13,746 bases of DNA. Source: Oscillospiraceae bacterium. Its GTDB lineage: Bacteria; Bacillota_A; Clostridia; Oscillospirales; Oscillospiraceae. This document shows positions 7,719-13,746 of this stretch, piece by piece; position 1 is the first letter of the stretch, and each line of letters opens with the position of its first letter. Location of the stretch: contig JAFTBL010000214.1 of the NCBI GenBank assembly GCA_017455225.1, positions 1 to 13,746 on the forward strand, written 5' to 3'. Under the pieces are notes generated by a model, which saw only the letters and a list, made by a program, of their open reading frames with translations, did not search any database and was not told the DNA's origin. Made by a program: the position numbers and the translations under genes.

Positions 7719-9052
7719 CGCACCAGAGAGGGCGGTGGCCGGCAGTGAAAATGAAAAATCAAATGAAGCTGTTGGGCACCTTCTCCATGCTGCTGGCGGC
7801 CATGGTGATGATCGTGATGACCTCCTATGCGTGGATGGCGTTTTCCACCAGCCCCACGGCGGAAGGCATACAGATCATGATCGGCGGCGGCAGTACGATC
7901 CTGCTGGCGGAGGATCTGGTTGACGAGAACGGCAACCACTATCCCGGCGCCTTTTCCGACGGATTGAACATTACCCGCATCACGGATCTGGGCGCGCTGG
8001 GCACGCTGCAGCCGGTTTCCACGGCGGACGGCATACACTGGTATCTGCCCACCTACTATACGGCGGAGGATGAAGAGGTGCGCAGCCACTTGGCCTATCA
8101 GGGCATGGTGCGCCCCATTTCGGAGTTCATTGAGGACGACGCCCTGCTCTATGCCGACAACTGTACCGGCGAGGCGGTGGGCAACGGGGAATACCTGTAC
8201 TTGGATTTCTGGATCGTAGCGCCGGAGCGGAACTATGAGCTGCATGTGTCCTCCTCGGAGGAGAGGGGGAAGGGCAGCTACGTGATCGGCTGGCAGGACG
8301 TGGTGCAGCAGGGGGAGAGTTATCAGCTTACCGGCAGCACCTGTGACGCCGAGGAGTGCATCCGCGTGGGCTTTTTGGTGAACAAAAACACCGCCGATGC
8401 CGCGGCATATGCCGCCAGCGCCGACTACGAGAGCCGGTACGATCAGCTTCGCGGTGTGTATCAGGAGCCGGGCGAGGCGTGGGATGCGCTGACGTATTCA
8501 CTGAACACCTTTACCATTTACGAGCCCAACGGCGACAGCCACCGCAGCATCCCCTCGGTGGAGGGGCGGTATGTGGTCACCTCTCCGCTGGGCGATCAGG
8601 ACGGCACGGTCAGCCGCGTGAATGTGAGCGACAAACTGTGCATCCAGTTGAAGAACCAATGGGACGAGAGTCTGGAGGGCATTTTTCAGGCGGCGCTGAT
8701 CCAGGCGCAGAACAACGGCGCGGCGTACAGTGCCGGCGCCGTCAAGGAATATCTCTATCAGCAGTATTTGCAGCGACAAACGTCCATGTACGTGCGCACA
8801 GGGCAGTTTATCAACGATCCGGGCCGGCTCTATGCCTCCGGCGTGATTGCCGGCGGTGCAACGGTGGCGGATCCTGCCGAGGCGGAGACGTCCGGCGCCT
8901 CCATCACGCGCATTGCCGCGCTGGAGCGCAACGTTCCGCAGCGGATCCGCATGTTTATCTGGCTGGAGGGGCAGGATGTTGACTGCAGAGGCGGCACAGG
9001 CAGGGGACAGTTGTCCATGAATATCGAATTGGCTGGGAGCAGCATAAAGTAA
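7715..9052 (+). CDS. TasA/camelysin-like exported subunit B (paralogue of the protein at 2302)
   Basis: 445 aa from the ATG that overlaps the preceding stop codon (ATGA). In-frame GTG at 7745 (after GAGAGGG) or ATG at 7751 are possible later starts that keep the whole signal, so the exact start is open. The hydrophobic stretch (19-36) is followed by S37-Y-A-W-M41, the same processing box as subunit A (SYTWF). The ectodomain is about 100 residues longer than subunit A but shares the CIRVGFLVN strand, IYEPNGDSH (268 onward), and WLEGQDVDC (416-424) followed by a terminal beta strand. Probable secreted structural subunit with its own peptidase gene 5 bp downstream, mirroring the first subunit/peptidase pair. 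Function assigned by signal architecture and paralogy only. Confidence 0.8.
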   Translation: MTHQRGRWPAVKMKNQMKLLGTFSMLLAAMVMIVMTSYAWMAFSTSPTAEGIQIMIGGGSTILLAEDLVDENGNHYPGAFSDGLNITRITDLGALGTLQPVSTADGIHWYLPTYYTAEDEEVRSHLAYQGMVRPISEFIEDDALLYADNCTGEAVGNGEYLYLDFWIVAPERNYELHVSSSEERGKGSYVIGWQDVVQQGESYQLTGSTCDAEECIRVGFLVNKNTADAAAYAASADYESRYDQLRGVYQEPGEAWDALTYSLNTFTIYEPNGDSHRSIPSVEGRYVVTSPLGDQDGTVSRVNVSDKLCIQLKNQWDESLEGIFQAALIQAQNNGAAYSAGAVKEYLYQQYLQRQTSMYVRTGQFINDPGRLYASGVIAGGATVADPAEAETSGASITRIAALERNVPQRIRMFIWLEGQDVDCRGGTGRGQLSMNIELAGSSIK

Positions 9053-9057
9053 ACGGC

Positions 9058-9750
9058 ATGAAGAAAAAAGAAAAGACAAGAGGCAAAGCGGCCGGCCTGA
9101 TCAGTACGGCTGCGCTGTGCGCGGCGGTGGCGCTGTGCATGCTGATTTGTTTTCAAGTTGCCACGCGGGGATACGCCGGCTTTTTCGGATACAGCTTGTT
9201 TCGTGTGGTCACAGGCAGTATGGAGCCGACGCTCCCGGTGAACACACTGATCGCCTGCAAAAGCACGCCCATAGAGGAGATCCGGGTGGGCGACATTGTG
9301 GTGTTTCGCTCTCAGGAGTTTGAAGCGGAGCGCATCATTACCCACCGGGTGGTCTCTGTGGTGAGCGGGGAGAACGGCGCGCCGCTGCTGGAAACCAGGG
9401 GCGATGCCAATCCAGTGGCGGACCGCAAGCTGGTGGGCGCATACAATTTGATCGGCAAAGTGGTTTGGAACACGAATCAAGAAAGTGGGGGATTCAACGT
9501 GATCGGATTTTTGGGAAGCGGCTATGGATTTATTGCCTGCATCGTATTTCCGCTGTTGGTACTGGGCGGGCTGATCCTGCGCGGCAGCCTTTCCAACATA
9601 CGCCGCCAGCTTTGTGCGGCAACAGAGGCGCTGAACGCGTCGCAGAAAAGCGATCCGGGCGCGCAGATCAGCAAGGAAGAGTATGACGAGATGTATGACC
9701 GCATCAAAGCGGAGGTATTGCAAGAGCTGAAGCAGAACAATGAGCGATAA
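9058..9750 (+). CDS. SipW-type signal peptidase I (S26B, Ser/His), copy 2
   Basis: 230 aa. An N-terminal transmembrane helix (about 11-35) precedes RVVTGS54MEPTL (nucleophile Ser54), VGDIVVF, ITH96RVV (catalytic His) and RGD116ANPVAD. A second transmembrane helix (about 156-176) leads to a cytosolic tail of about 50 residues. All three S26B catalytic positions are intact, as in copy 1, but the rest of the sequence differs strongly, so this is an old duplication rather than a recent copy. The last residues (211-227, EMYDRIKAEVLQEL...) align with the tails of peptidase 1 and the LRR protein. It follows subunit B by 5 bp and overlaps the beta-helix gene by 11 bp. Its likely substrates are among subunit B, the beta-helix protein and the two following exported proteins (inference). 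No strong SD sequence is seen, so translation may depend on coupling to the preceding gene. Confidence 0.92.
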   Translation: MKKKEKTRGKAAGLISTAALCAAVALCMLICFQVATRGYAGFFGYSLFRVVTGSMEPTLPVNTLIACKSTPIEEIRVGDIVVFRSQEFEAERIITHRVVSVVSGENGAPLLETRGDANPVADRKLVGAYNLIGKVVWNTNQESGGFNVIGFLGSGYGFIACIVFPLLVLGGLILRGSLSNIRRQLCAATEALNASQKSDPGAQISKEEYDEMYDRIKAEVLQELKQNNER

Positions 9751-11713
9751 CCGTGAACAAAAACTGAACAGTTCGCTGCGCGGTAAACTGTACCGGCGCG
9801 CCATCGTCGCGCTGCTGGTACTGGTCGCGGTAGGCGTGATGATCTACTCGGCCTCTTCCGCGTGGTATACCAACGTGGCGGAGATCAGGGGCATCGTCTT
9901 TGAAACGGAGAGCTGGGGATTTGAAGGACAGGTCCGGGTGGACGAGCACCCCATTGCCGTCGCGTCCGGCGAAAGCGGCAGCGTGGAGCTGTCCGTGACC
10001 AACGACAGCAAGCAGGTATGCGAGATCTCCGTGGGCGTGGACAAAACGGCCATGTCGCCGCAGCTTCAAAAGAGGCTCTATTTCTATGTGCCCGCCGCGT
10101 CCGAAGAAAACGGCGAGACGATGGAGCGCGTCTATTTGAGCCCGTATAACCAGTATACCTACCGGGTGATGCCCAAATCCACGCTGCTCCTCACCTCGGA
10201 AACGGCAACGGATACGCCGGTGCACTACGAGTGGTGCTACGATGTGCTGGGCTATTATGTGTACGGTGTGGTGCACAACAGCGACAGCGGCATCTACTTC
10301 CTCTCCGAAAACGATCTGGAGGCGCCCTGCGCCTATATCCGGCCCGTGGTCTATGACTATGACGCCGCCACATTTGACAGCGACGGTTTGCTGGAAACGG
10401 TGGACGGCACGACTACGGTCGCGGAGTTTTTGGCCCGCCTTTCTTTGACGGACGGGTATGAAAACGACATCGACAGTTCGGGCGGCTACGGCGGCTATTA
10501 TCCCGTCAGCGTCCGGGACGAGGGGAACGGCCGATATGTGGGGCTGTGGGTCTATTTGTGCACCCGGAACGAGATCATCGCCGCCAACCATTTTGACACC
10601 CGCGTGGGCACGTACGCCTATCTGCAGAGTCTCAGCGAGGAGTATTTGAGCACGCTGGAGGAAGAGGAGCAGGAGCGCATCGCGCAGCAGCTGGAGAGTT
10701 TTGCGGATCTGGACGATTTGAGCTATCACGTTTCCCTGCTGCTGTCCGGGCGCAACATGCGCGTGGAGCGGCGCGACGTGGGCACGGCGGAGGAACTGGC
10801 GGCGCGGCTGGAGGAGATCACCGCAGGGTCGTATAACGAGCTGTGCCTCACCTCCAACGTGGAACTGGAGCAGACGCTTTCGGTGCCGGCGGATACGGAA
10901 CTGGTGCTGAATCTGGGCGGCAATACGATCAGCTGCGCTACGCCCGGCAATCCGGTGCTGTCGGTACCTTCCGGCGGACAGCTTACGGTAATGGGCGGCA
11001 CCATCGACGGGGAAAACAACACCAACGCGGTGTACGTCACCGGCGGCAGCGCGTCGTTCAGCGACGTGTCCGTCAAGGGCCGCATCCGCGTCGACGATAC
11101 GGACGCCGCCAATTCGGCGGACCGCACCTCGGTGCTGCGTCTGGCCAACAGCGAAGTGGTGGCCGCCGGCAGCAGTCAGGTGGCGATTACGCTGTACGGC
11201 AACGGCGCGGACAACAAACAGTGCACCGCGCTGATTATTGAAAACAGCACGGTGTCCGGCGGATACTTCGGGATCTGCGGCAACGGATCGGATTCCTACT
11301 ACGGCACGAATATCCAGATCATCGGCAGTACGATCAGCGGCGGCTGGACGAGCATCTATCAGCCGCAGCGCGAAAGCACGCTGGTGGTAAGCGACAGCAC
11401 GCTGGAGGGCTTTACCGGTCTTGCCGTCAAGGGCGGCACCGTTACGCTGCACAACAGCACCGTGTCCGGCACGGCGGCTGTGGGCGCCGACGGATTGAAT
11501 ATCAGCCCCACGGAAGAACAACTGCGGCGCAGCGCCAGCGGTTTCCTGGATACAGGCGCCGGCATTTACGTGGAAGCCAACTATGCATGGGCGAAAGAGA
11601 TCGTTCTCACGGTGCGCAACTGCACGGTGAGCAGTGTTGCCAATCCCAACGCGATTCTGGTGCTGGGCGAGTGGAGCGAGCAGGTACAGCAAACCGTCGT
11701 CAACGAGGAGTAG
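9740..11713 (+). CDS. Exported right-handed beta-helix protein with SipW-type signal
   Basis: 657 aa. The basic N-terminus (R14-G...R19-R20) is followed by a hydrophobic stretch (21-38) and S39-S-A-W-Y43, the same box as subunits A and B, at the same residue positions as subunit A. Residues about 45-345 are an unassigned ectodomain with many Tyr, Asp and Val. From about 365 to 645 there are regularly spaced short strands: ELVLNLGGNTIS, GQLTVMGGTIDG, ALIIENSTVSGG, IQIIGSTISGG, TLVVSDSTLEGF, TVTLHNSTVSGT, VLTVRNCTVSS. This is typical of parallel beta-helix (PbH1) domains found in adhesins, glycan-binding proteins and surface spikes. No sortase motif or C-terminal membrane helix is present, so it is either released after cleavage or held through partners. 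The first ATG is the only one that keeps the membrane segment. It overlaps the peptidase gene by 11 bp. Likely a tip, adhesin or matrix component (inference). Confidence 0.82.
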   Translation: MSDNREQKLNSSLRGKLYRRAIVALLVLVAVGVMIYSASSAWYTNVAEIRGIVFETESWGFEGQVRVDEHPIAVASGESGSVELSVTNDSKQVCEISVGVDKTAMSPQLQKRLYFYVPAASEENGETMERVYLSPYNQYTYRVMPKSTLLLTSETATDTPVHYEWCYDVLGYYVYGVVHNSDSGIYFLSENDLEAPCAYIRPVVYDYDAATFDSDGLLETVDGTTTVAEFLARLSLTDGYENDIDSSGGYGGYYPVSVRDEGNGRYVGLWVYLCTRNEIIAANHFDTRVGTYAYLQSLSEEYLSTLEEEEQERIAQQLESFADLDDLSYHVSLLLSGRNMRVERRDVGTAEELAARLEEITAGSYNELCLTSNVELEQTLSVPADTELVLNLGGNTISCATPGNPVLSVPSGGQLTVMGGTIDGENNTNAVYVTGGSASFSDVSVKGRIRVDDTDAANSADRTSVLRLANSEVVAAGSSQVAITLYGNGADNKQCTALIIENSTVSGGYFGICGNGSDSYYGTNIQIIGSTISGGWTSIYQPQRESTLVVSDSTLEGFTGLAVKGGTVTLHNSTVSGTAAVGADGLNISPTEEQLRRSASGFLDTGAGIYVEANYAWAKEIVLTVRNCTVSSVANPNAILVLGEWSEQVQQTVVNEE

Positions 11714-11716
11714 AGC

Positions 11717-11722
11717 AGGAGA
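11717..11722 (+). promoter_or_regulatory. Shine-Dalgarno site that fixes the start of the 11728 gene
   Basis: AGGAGA ends 5 bases before the ATG at 11728, just after the stop codon of the beta-helix gene. It selects this start over an in-frame ATG at 11587, which would overlap the upstream gene by 127 bp and would bury the signal peptide. Confidence 0.7.
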
Positions 11723-11727
11723 GAAGC

Positions 11728-12279
11728 ATGAAAGGCGCGCGCAAAGCAATTTTATATTGTGCCGCTGTCGCGGTTCTGGCGCTGGGCATTGTCGCTATAG
11801 CGGCAAGCCCGGCGCAGGCCCATTTTGAGAGCAGCACAGAGCGGGAGATCACCCTTTCTGCGTCGGCGGCCCATCCGCTGTATCTGGCCCCGGCGGAGGC
11901 TTCCGGCACGTGGACGGAGCGGGAATTCGTGCTGCGCGGCGCCGCGCCCGGCGCACCGGAAACGGAGCGGCGGGATACGTCGGCGTGCCTGACGCTGCTG
12001 GCGGGCCTGGGGATCGGCGCGCCGGAGAATTTGGCCGTGACCATGACTTTTGACGGCACCGCTTATTACGGCGTGCCGCAGGAGATCCCGGCCGGCACCG
12101 AGCTGGAGCGCAGCTTCGGCCCCGGCTGGCAGTATCGGTTTTACGATCAGGAAGGCAACGAGGCGCTGTGGCGGTTTTCTGCCGGGCAGGCCGCGGAATA
12201 TCACGTTTGGATCACCGCACAGCTGCAGGATGCGCTGGCCGACGCCAATGTGCTGCAGCTGCGTCTGACGGAGCTTTAA
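11728..12279 (+). CDS. Small exported protein with variant (AQAHF) signal, unknown function
   Basis: 183 aa from the ATG at 11728, chosen because it has a good SD and begins with a proper signal peptide: MKGARK, hydrophobic residues about 8-26, then A29-Q-A-H-F33. The box AQA|HF lies at the same residue positions as TQG|HY in the next gene, which suggests both are cut by the same peptidase. The mature part is about 150 residues, rich in Ala, Glu and Thr, with alternating hydrophobic residues suggesting a single beta-sandwich (AVTMTFDGTAYYGV, WQYRFYDQEG, EYHVWITAQL). One cysteine (SACLTLL) is visible. I recognise no domain. Size and context fit a minor subunit, cap or accessory protein. Spacing to the next gene is 12 bp. 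Confidence 0.8.
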   Translation: MKGARKAILYCAAVAVLALGIVAIAASPAQAHFESSTEREITLSASAAHPLYLAPAEASGTWTEREFVLRGAAPGAPETERRDTSACLTLLAGLGIGAPENLAVTMTFDGTAYYGVPQEIPAGTELERSFGPGWQYRFYDQEGNEALWRFSAGQAAEYHVWITAQLQDALADANVLQLRLTEL

Positions 12280-12291
12280 GAGAGGTTCGGC

Positions 12292-13458
12292 ATGGGTAAA
12301 AAGGCGCACAAGCGGATCACGATCGCGGTGCTGTCGGCGGCGTTGCTGCTGTCGGCGGTGTTGTGGTGCGCGCCGACGCAGGGGCACTATATCACCCGCG
12401 CGCAATGGCAGGCGCCGTATGCCGCGGCTTTCGGCAGCAATCTGCTTACTCCCGCGGTAAGCCAATACCGGCTGGAGGAGCGCAGTCCGGAAGGGGACGT
12501 GCAGCTGAATTTCACCATCCGCCTGTATTTTGACGCCGGCGTCGGAGCGGGCGGCTCGGCGGTGGACCGGACGGTGACGATGACGGCCATTTCAAACAAC
12601 AACAGCTGCCTCACGGTAGACCATCCCAGCGGCACATATACGCTTCACGGCAACGCCACCACGGTGGTGAGCATTTCCGCCACCGCCCATCCGGTGGAGA
12701 GCGCCGCCGAGCCGGTGCTGTCGGTAGAGGCGGTTTGTGAAGGGCAGGTGCTCCGTGCCCAGTTTGCGATCCCGCTTTCACCGGCGGCGGACGAGCCGGA
12801 GGGTACGCCGGTATCGGCGTCGCTTTTCGGCGCGGTGCACAACGAAACGCTGGTCTGGGAGGACCCGTTTTTGCTGACCTATACCGCTTCGCAGGACGGA
12901 GAACTGACCTATCAGGGCGGCAAATTTCCCCGCATGACCCGGTATGACGCGGACGGCTCCGGCGTATTCACCACGCTCTATGAGGACAGCGCCATTCCCT
13001 TGCGGGCCGGGCAGCACCACGTGCTGCTGGATTTGAGCGCCGTGGTTTCCCGTCCGCGCACGGTGCGGTTTGATATTCATACCCCGCAGCAGACCGACCG
13101 GCTCTCCGTCACGTCGATGGAGGCCTTGCCCCGCACGGAGAACACGCTGCCGTCCGGCAGCGCCACGGTGTACGTGCCGGTGCTGCATGAAGAGGGCGTC
13201 AGCGTAAGCACAGCGGTGTCGCGTTTGGTGCGCGCCGCGGATGAAGAGGGAGAGCCCGTCATCTCGTGGCAGGCGGCGGAGCAATTCACCTACCAGTGGG
13301 GCCAGATGCAGGAAGACGGCGGCCGCTATTTGCAGCTTGATCCGACGGAAGGGCAGAAGGTGCCCTCCGGAAGCTACCGGCTCACCGTCATCTGGAAATT
13401 GAACGGGGAGGAGATCCTCCGCCGTCAGATCCCCTTCTTTGTGTATACCGCCGATTGA
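12292..13458 (+). CDS. Exported multi-domain beta protein with variant (TQGHY) signal, unknown function
   Basis: 388 aa. MGKKAHKR, a hydrophobic core (9-25), then T29-Q-G-H-Y33. AGAGAGGTT lies just before the ATG. The mature protein looks all-beta, possibly two or three Ig-like domains: residues about 65-165 (VQLNFTIRLYF..., TVTMTAISNN..., VVSISATAHP), 175-270, and a last domain ending SGSYRLTVIWKLNGEEILRRQIPFFVYT. There is no C-terminal anchor. The cysteine at 26 (LWCAP) does not fit a lipobox because Trp precedes it. It is the last gene before the terminators. No family recognised; possible roles are accessory subunit, chaperone or surface-exposed connector. Its shared signal layout with the 11728 product suggests the two work together (inference). 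Confidence 0.82.
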   Translation: MGKKAHKRITIAVLSAALLLSAVLWCAPTQGHYITRAQWQAPYAAAFGSNLLTPAVSQYRLEERSPEGDVQLNFTIRLYFDAGVGAGGSAVDRTVTMTAISNNNSCLTVDHPSGTYTLHGNATTVVSISATAHPVESAAEPVLSVEAVCEGQVLRAQFAIPLSPAADEPEGTPVSASLFGAVHNETLVWEDPFLLTYTASQDGELTYQGGKFPRMTRYDADGSGVFTTLYEDSAIPLRAGQHHVLLDLSAVVSRPRTVRFDIHTPQQTDRLSVTSMEALPRTENTLPSGSATVYVPVLHEEGVSVSTAVSRLVRAADEEGEPVISWQAAEQFTYQWGQMQEDGGRYLQLDPTEGQKVPSGSYRLTVIWKLNGEEILRRQIPFFVYTAD

Positions 13459-13470
13459 CCGGCGAACGTT

Positions 13471-13746
13471 TTATATGCCGCGCAGCCGACCCGCCCGGGT
13501 CGGCTGCAGTTGCTTTTCCGCCGTTTTTTCAGGCAGCAAAAAAGCCCCGACAGGATCGGGACTTTTGATTTTTCCCTGTATACAAAAATTCGCATTCTCC
13601 CGGTATATGACTTCTTTTGTGAATTGATTCTCAATTTTTCTGTATCGCTTCTGAACAATTCTGTCATTTATAACAATACAAAAGAACATAAGCACGCAGA
13701 ACAAAACACCCGCTGCAGCACCTAACCAAACTAACGATTGGTCAAC
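13471..13746 (-). CDS. Possible 3' end of a converging membrane-protein gene, start outside window
   Basis: On the minus strand this frame is open from the window edge (VDQSLVWLGAAAGVLFC...) to a TAA at 13473-13471. It encodes one clear hydrophobic helix followed by a basic segment (NDRIVQKRYRKIENQF), as in small membrane proteins. The other two minus-strand frames have stops near the edge. Against it: the last about 30 codons read through both terminator hairpins, which is unusual, and the region is AT-rich (about 36% GC) and short. No family recognised. Confidence 0.35.
   Translation of the reverse strand, partial: VDQSLVWLGAAAGVLFCVLMFFCIVINDRIVQKRYRKIENQFTKEVIYRENANFCIQGKIKSPDPVGAFLLPEKTAEKQLQPTRAGRLRGI
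13482..13507 (+). terminator. Strong hairpin after the last gene of the cluster
   Basis: GCAGCCGACCC (13482-13492) pairs perfectly with GGGTCGGCTGC (13497-13507), an 11 bp GC-rich stem with a 4-base loop. It starts 23 bp after the stop codon at 13458. The following AGTTGCTTTTCC has a short, offset T run, so it is a plausible but not ideal intrinsic terminator. Confidence 0.7.
13540..13566 (+). terminator. Bidirectional rho-independent terminator
   Basis: AAAAG-C-CCCGA (13540-13550) pairs with TCGGG-A-CTTTT (13556-13566) around the loop CAGGA, with one C/A mismatch. It is followed by GATTTTT on the + strand and flanked by AAAAAA, which is a T run on the - strand. It can stop the cluster transcript and also a transcript arriving from the right. 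Confidence 0.85.

Noticed and set aside
11587..11727. Longer form of the 11728 gene starting at 11587
   Set aside because: It would overlap the beta-helix gene by 127 bp, has no good SD, and would place about 47 unrelated Arg/Gly-rich residues before a normal signal peptide.
12292..12390. Lipoprotein signal in the 12292 product (C26 in LWCAP), attractive because an LGT-family gene is nearby
   Set aside because: The residue before Cys is Trp, not Gly/Ala/Ser, so there is no lipobox, and the shared TQGHY box a few residues later explains the region better.

Overview
The window is almost filled by a single co-directional gene cluster (+ strand, about 377-13458) of ten tightly packed genes. All carry clear SD sequences or start/stop overlaps, and the cluster is closed by two back-to-back hairpin terminators. 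Its content is typical of a Gram-positive (Firmicutes/Clostridia, perhaps an Oscillospiraceae-like gut lineage) cell-surface system: BspA-type leucine-rich repeats, SipW-type signal peptidases, and TasA/camelysin-like exported proteins with SipW-style N-terminal signals. The organism assignment is an inference from gene families and high GC only.

Layout. (1) 1-357: C-terminal end of an LGT-family membrane protein, about 48% GC and cut by the window edge. (2) 377-3333: a BspA-like LRR protein with a C-terminal membrane helix and cytosolic tail, overlapping by 4 bp a TasA-like exported protein (subunit A). (3) 3424-4239: SipW-type signal peptidase 1. (4) 4280-7718: a membrane-anchored McrB-like AAA+ ATPase followed by a DUF2357/McrC-like protein that has a long charged coiled coil instead of a nuclease. 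(5) 7715-9750: a paralogous TasA-like exported protein (subunit B) and SipW-type signal peptidase 2. (6) 9740-13458: an exported beta-helix protein and two further exported proteins with a variant signal. (7) 13482-13566: terminators. (8) 13567-13746: AT-rich DNA (about 36% GC) with an open minus-strand frame that may be the end of a converging membrane-protein gene.

How it may work (inference). Five exported proteins share a hydrophobic N-terminus followed by a small-aromatic 'processing box', the probable target of the two SipW-type peptidases. Three otherwise unrelated membrane proteins (the LRR protein and both peptidases) end in an alignable 17-residue cytosolic helix, which looks like a common docking tail. 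The obvious cytosolic partner is the AAA+/coiled-coil pair. I read the locus as a fibre or matrix secretion system in which an McrB/McrC-derived motor has been moved from nucleic-acid restriction to organising envelope assembly. I do not recognise it as a described system.
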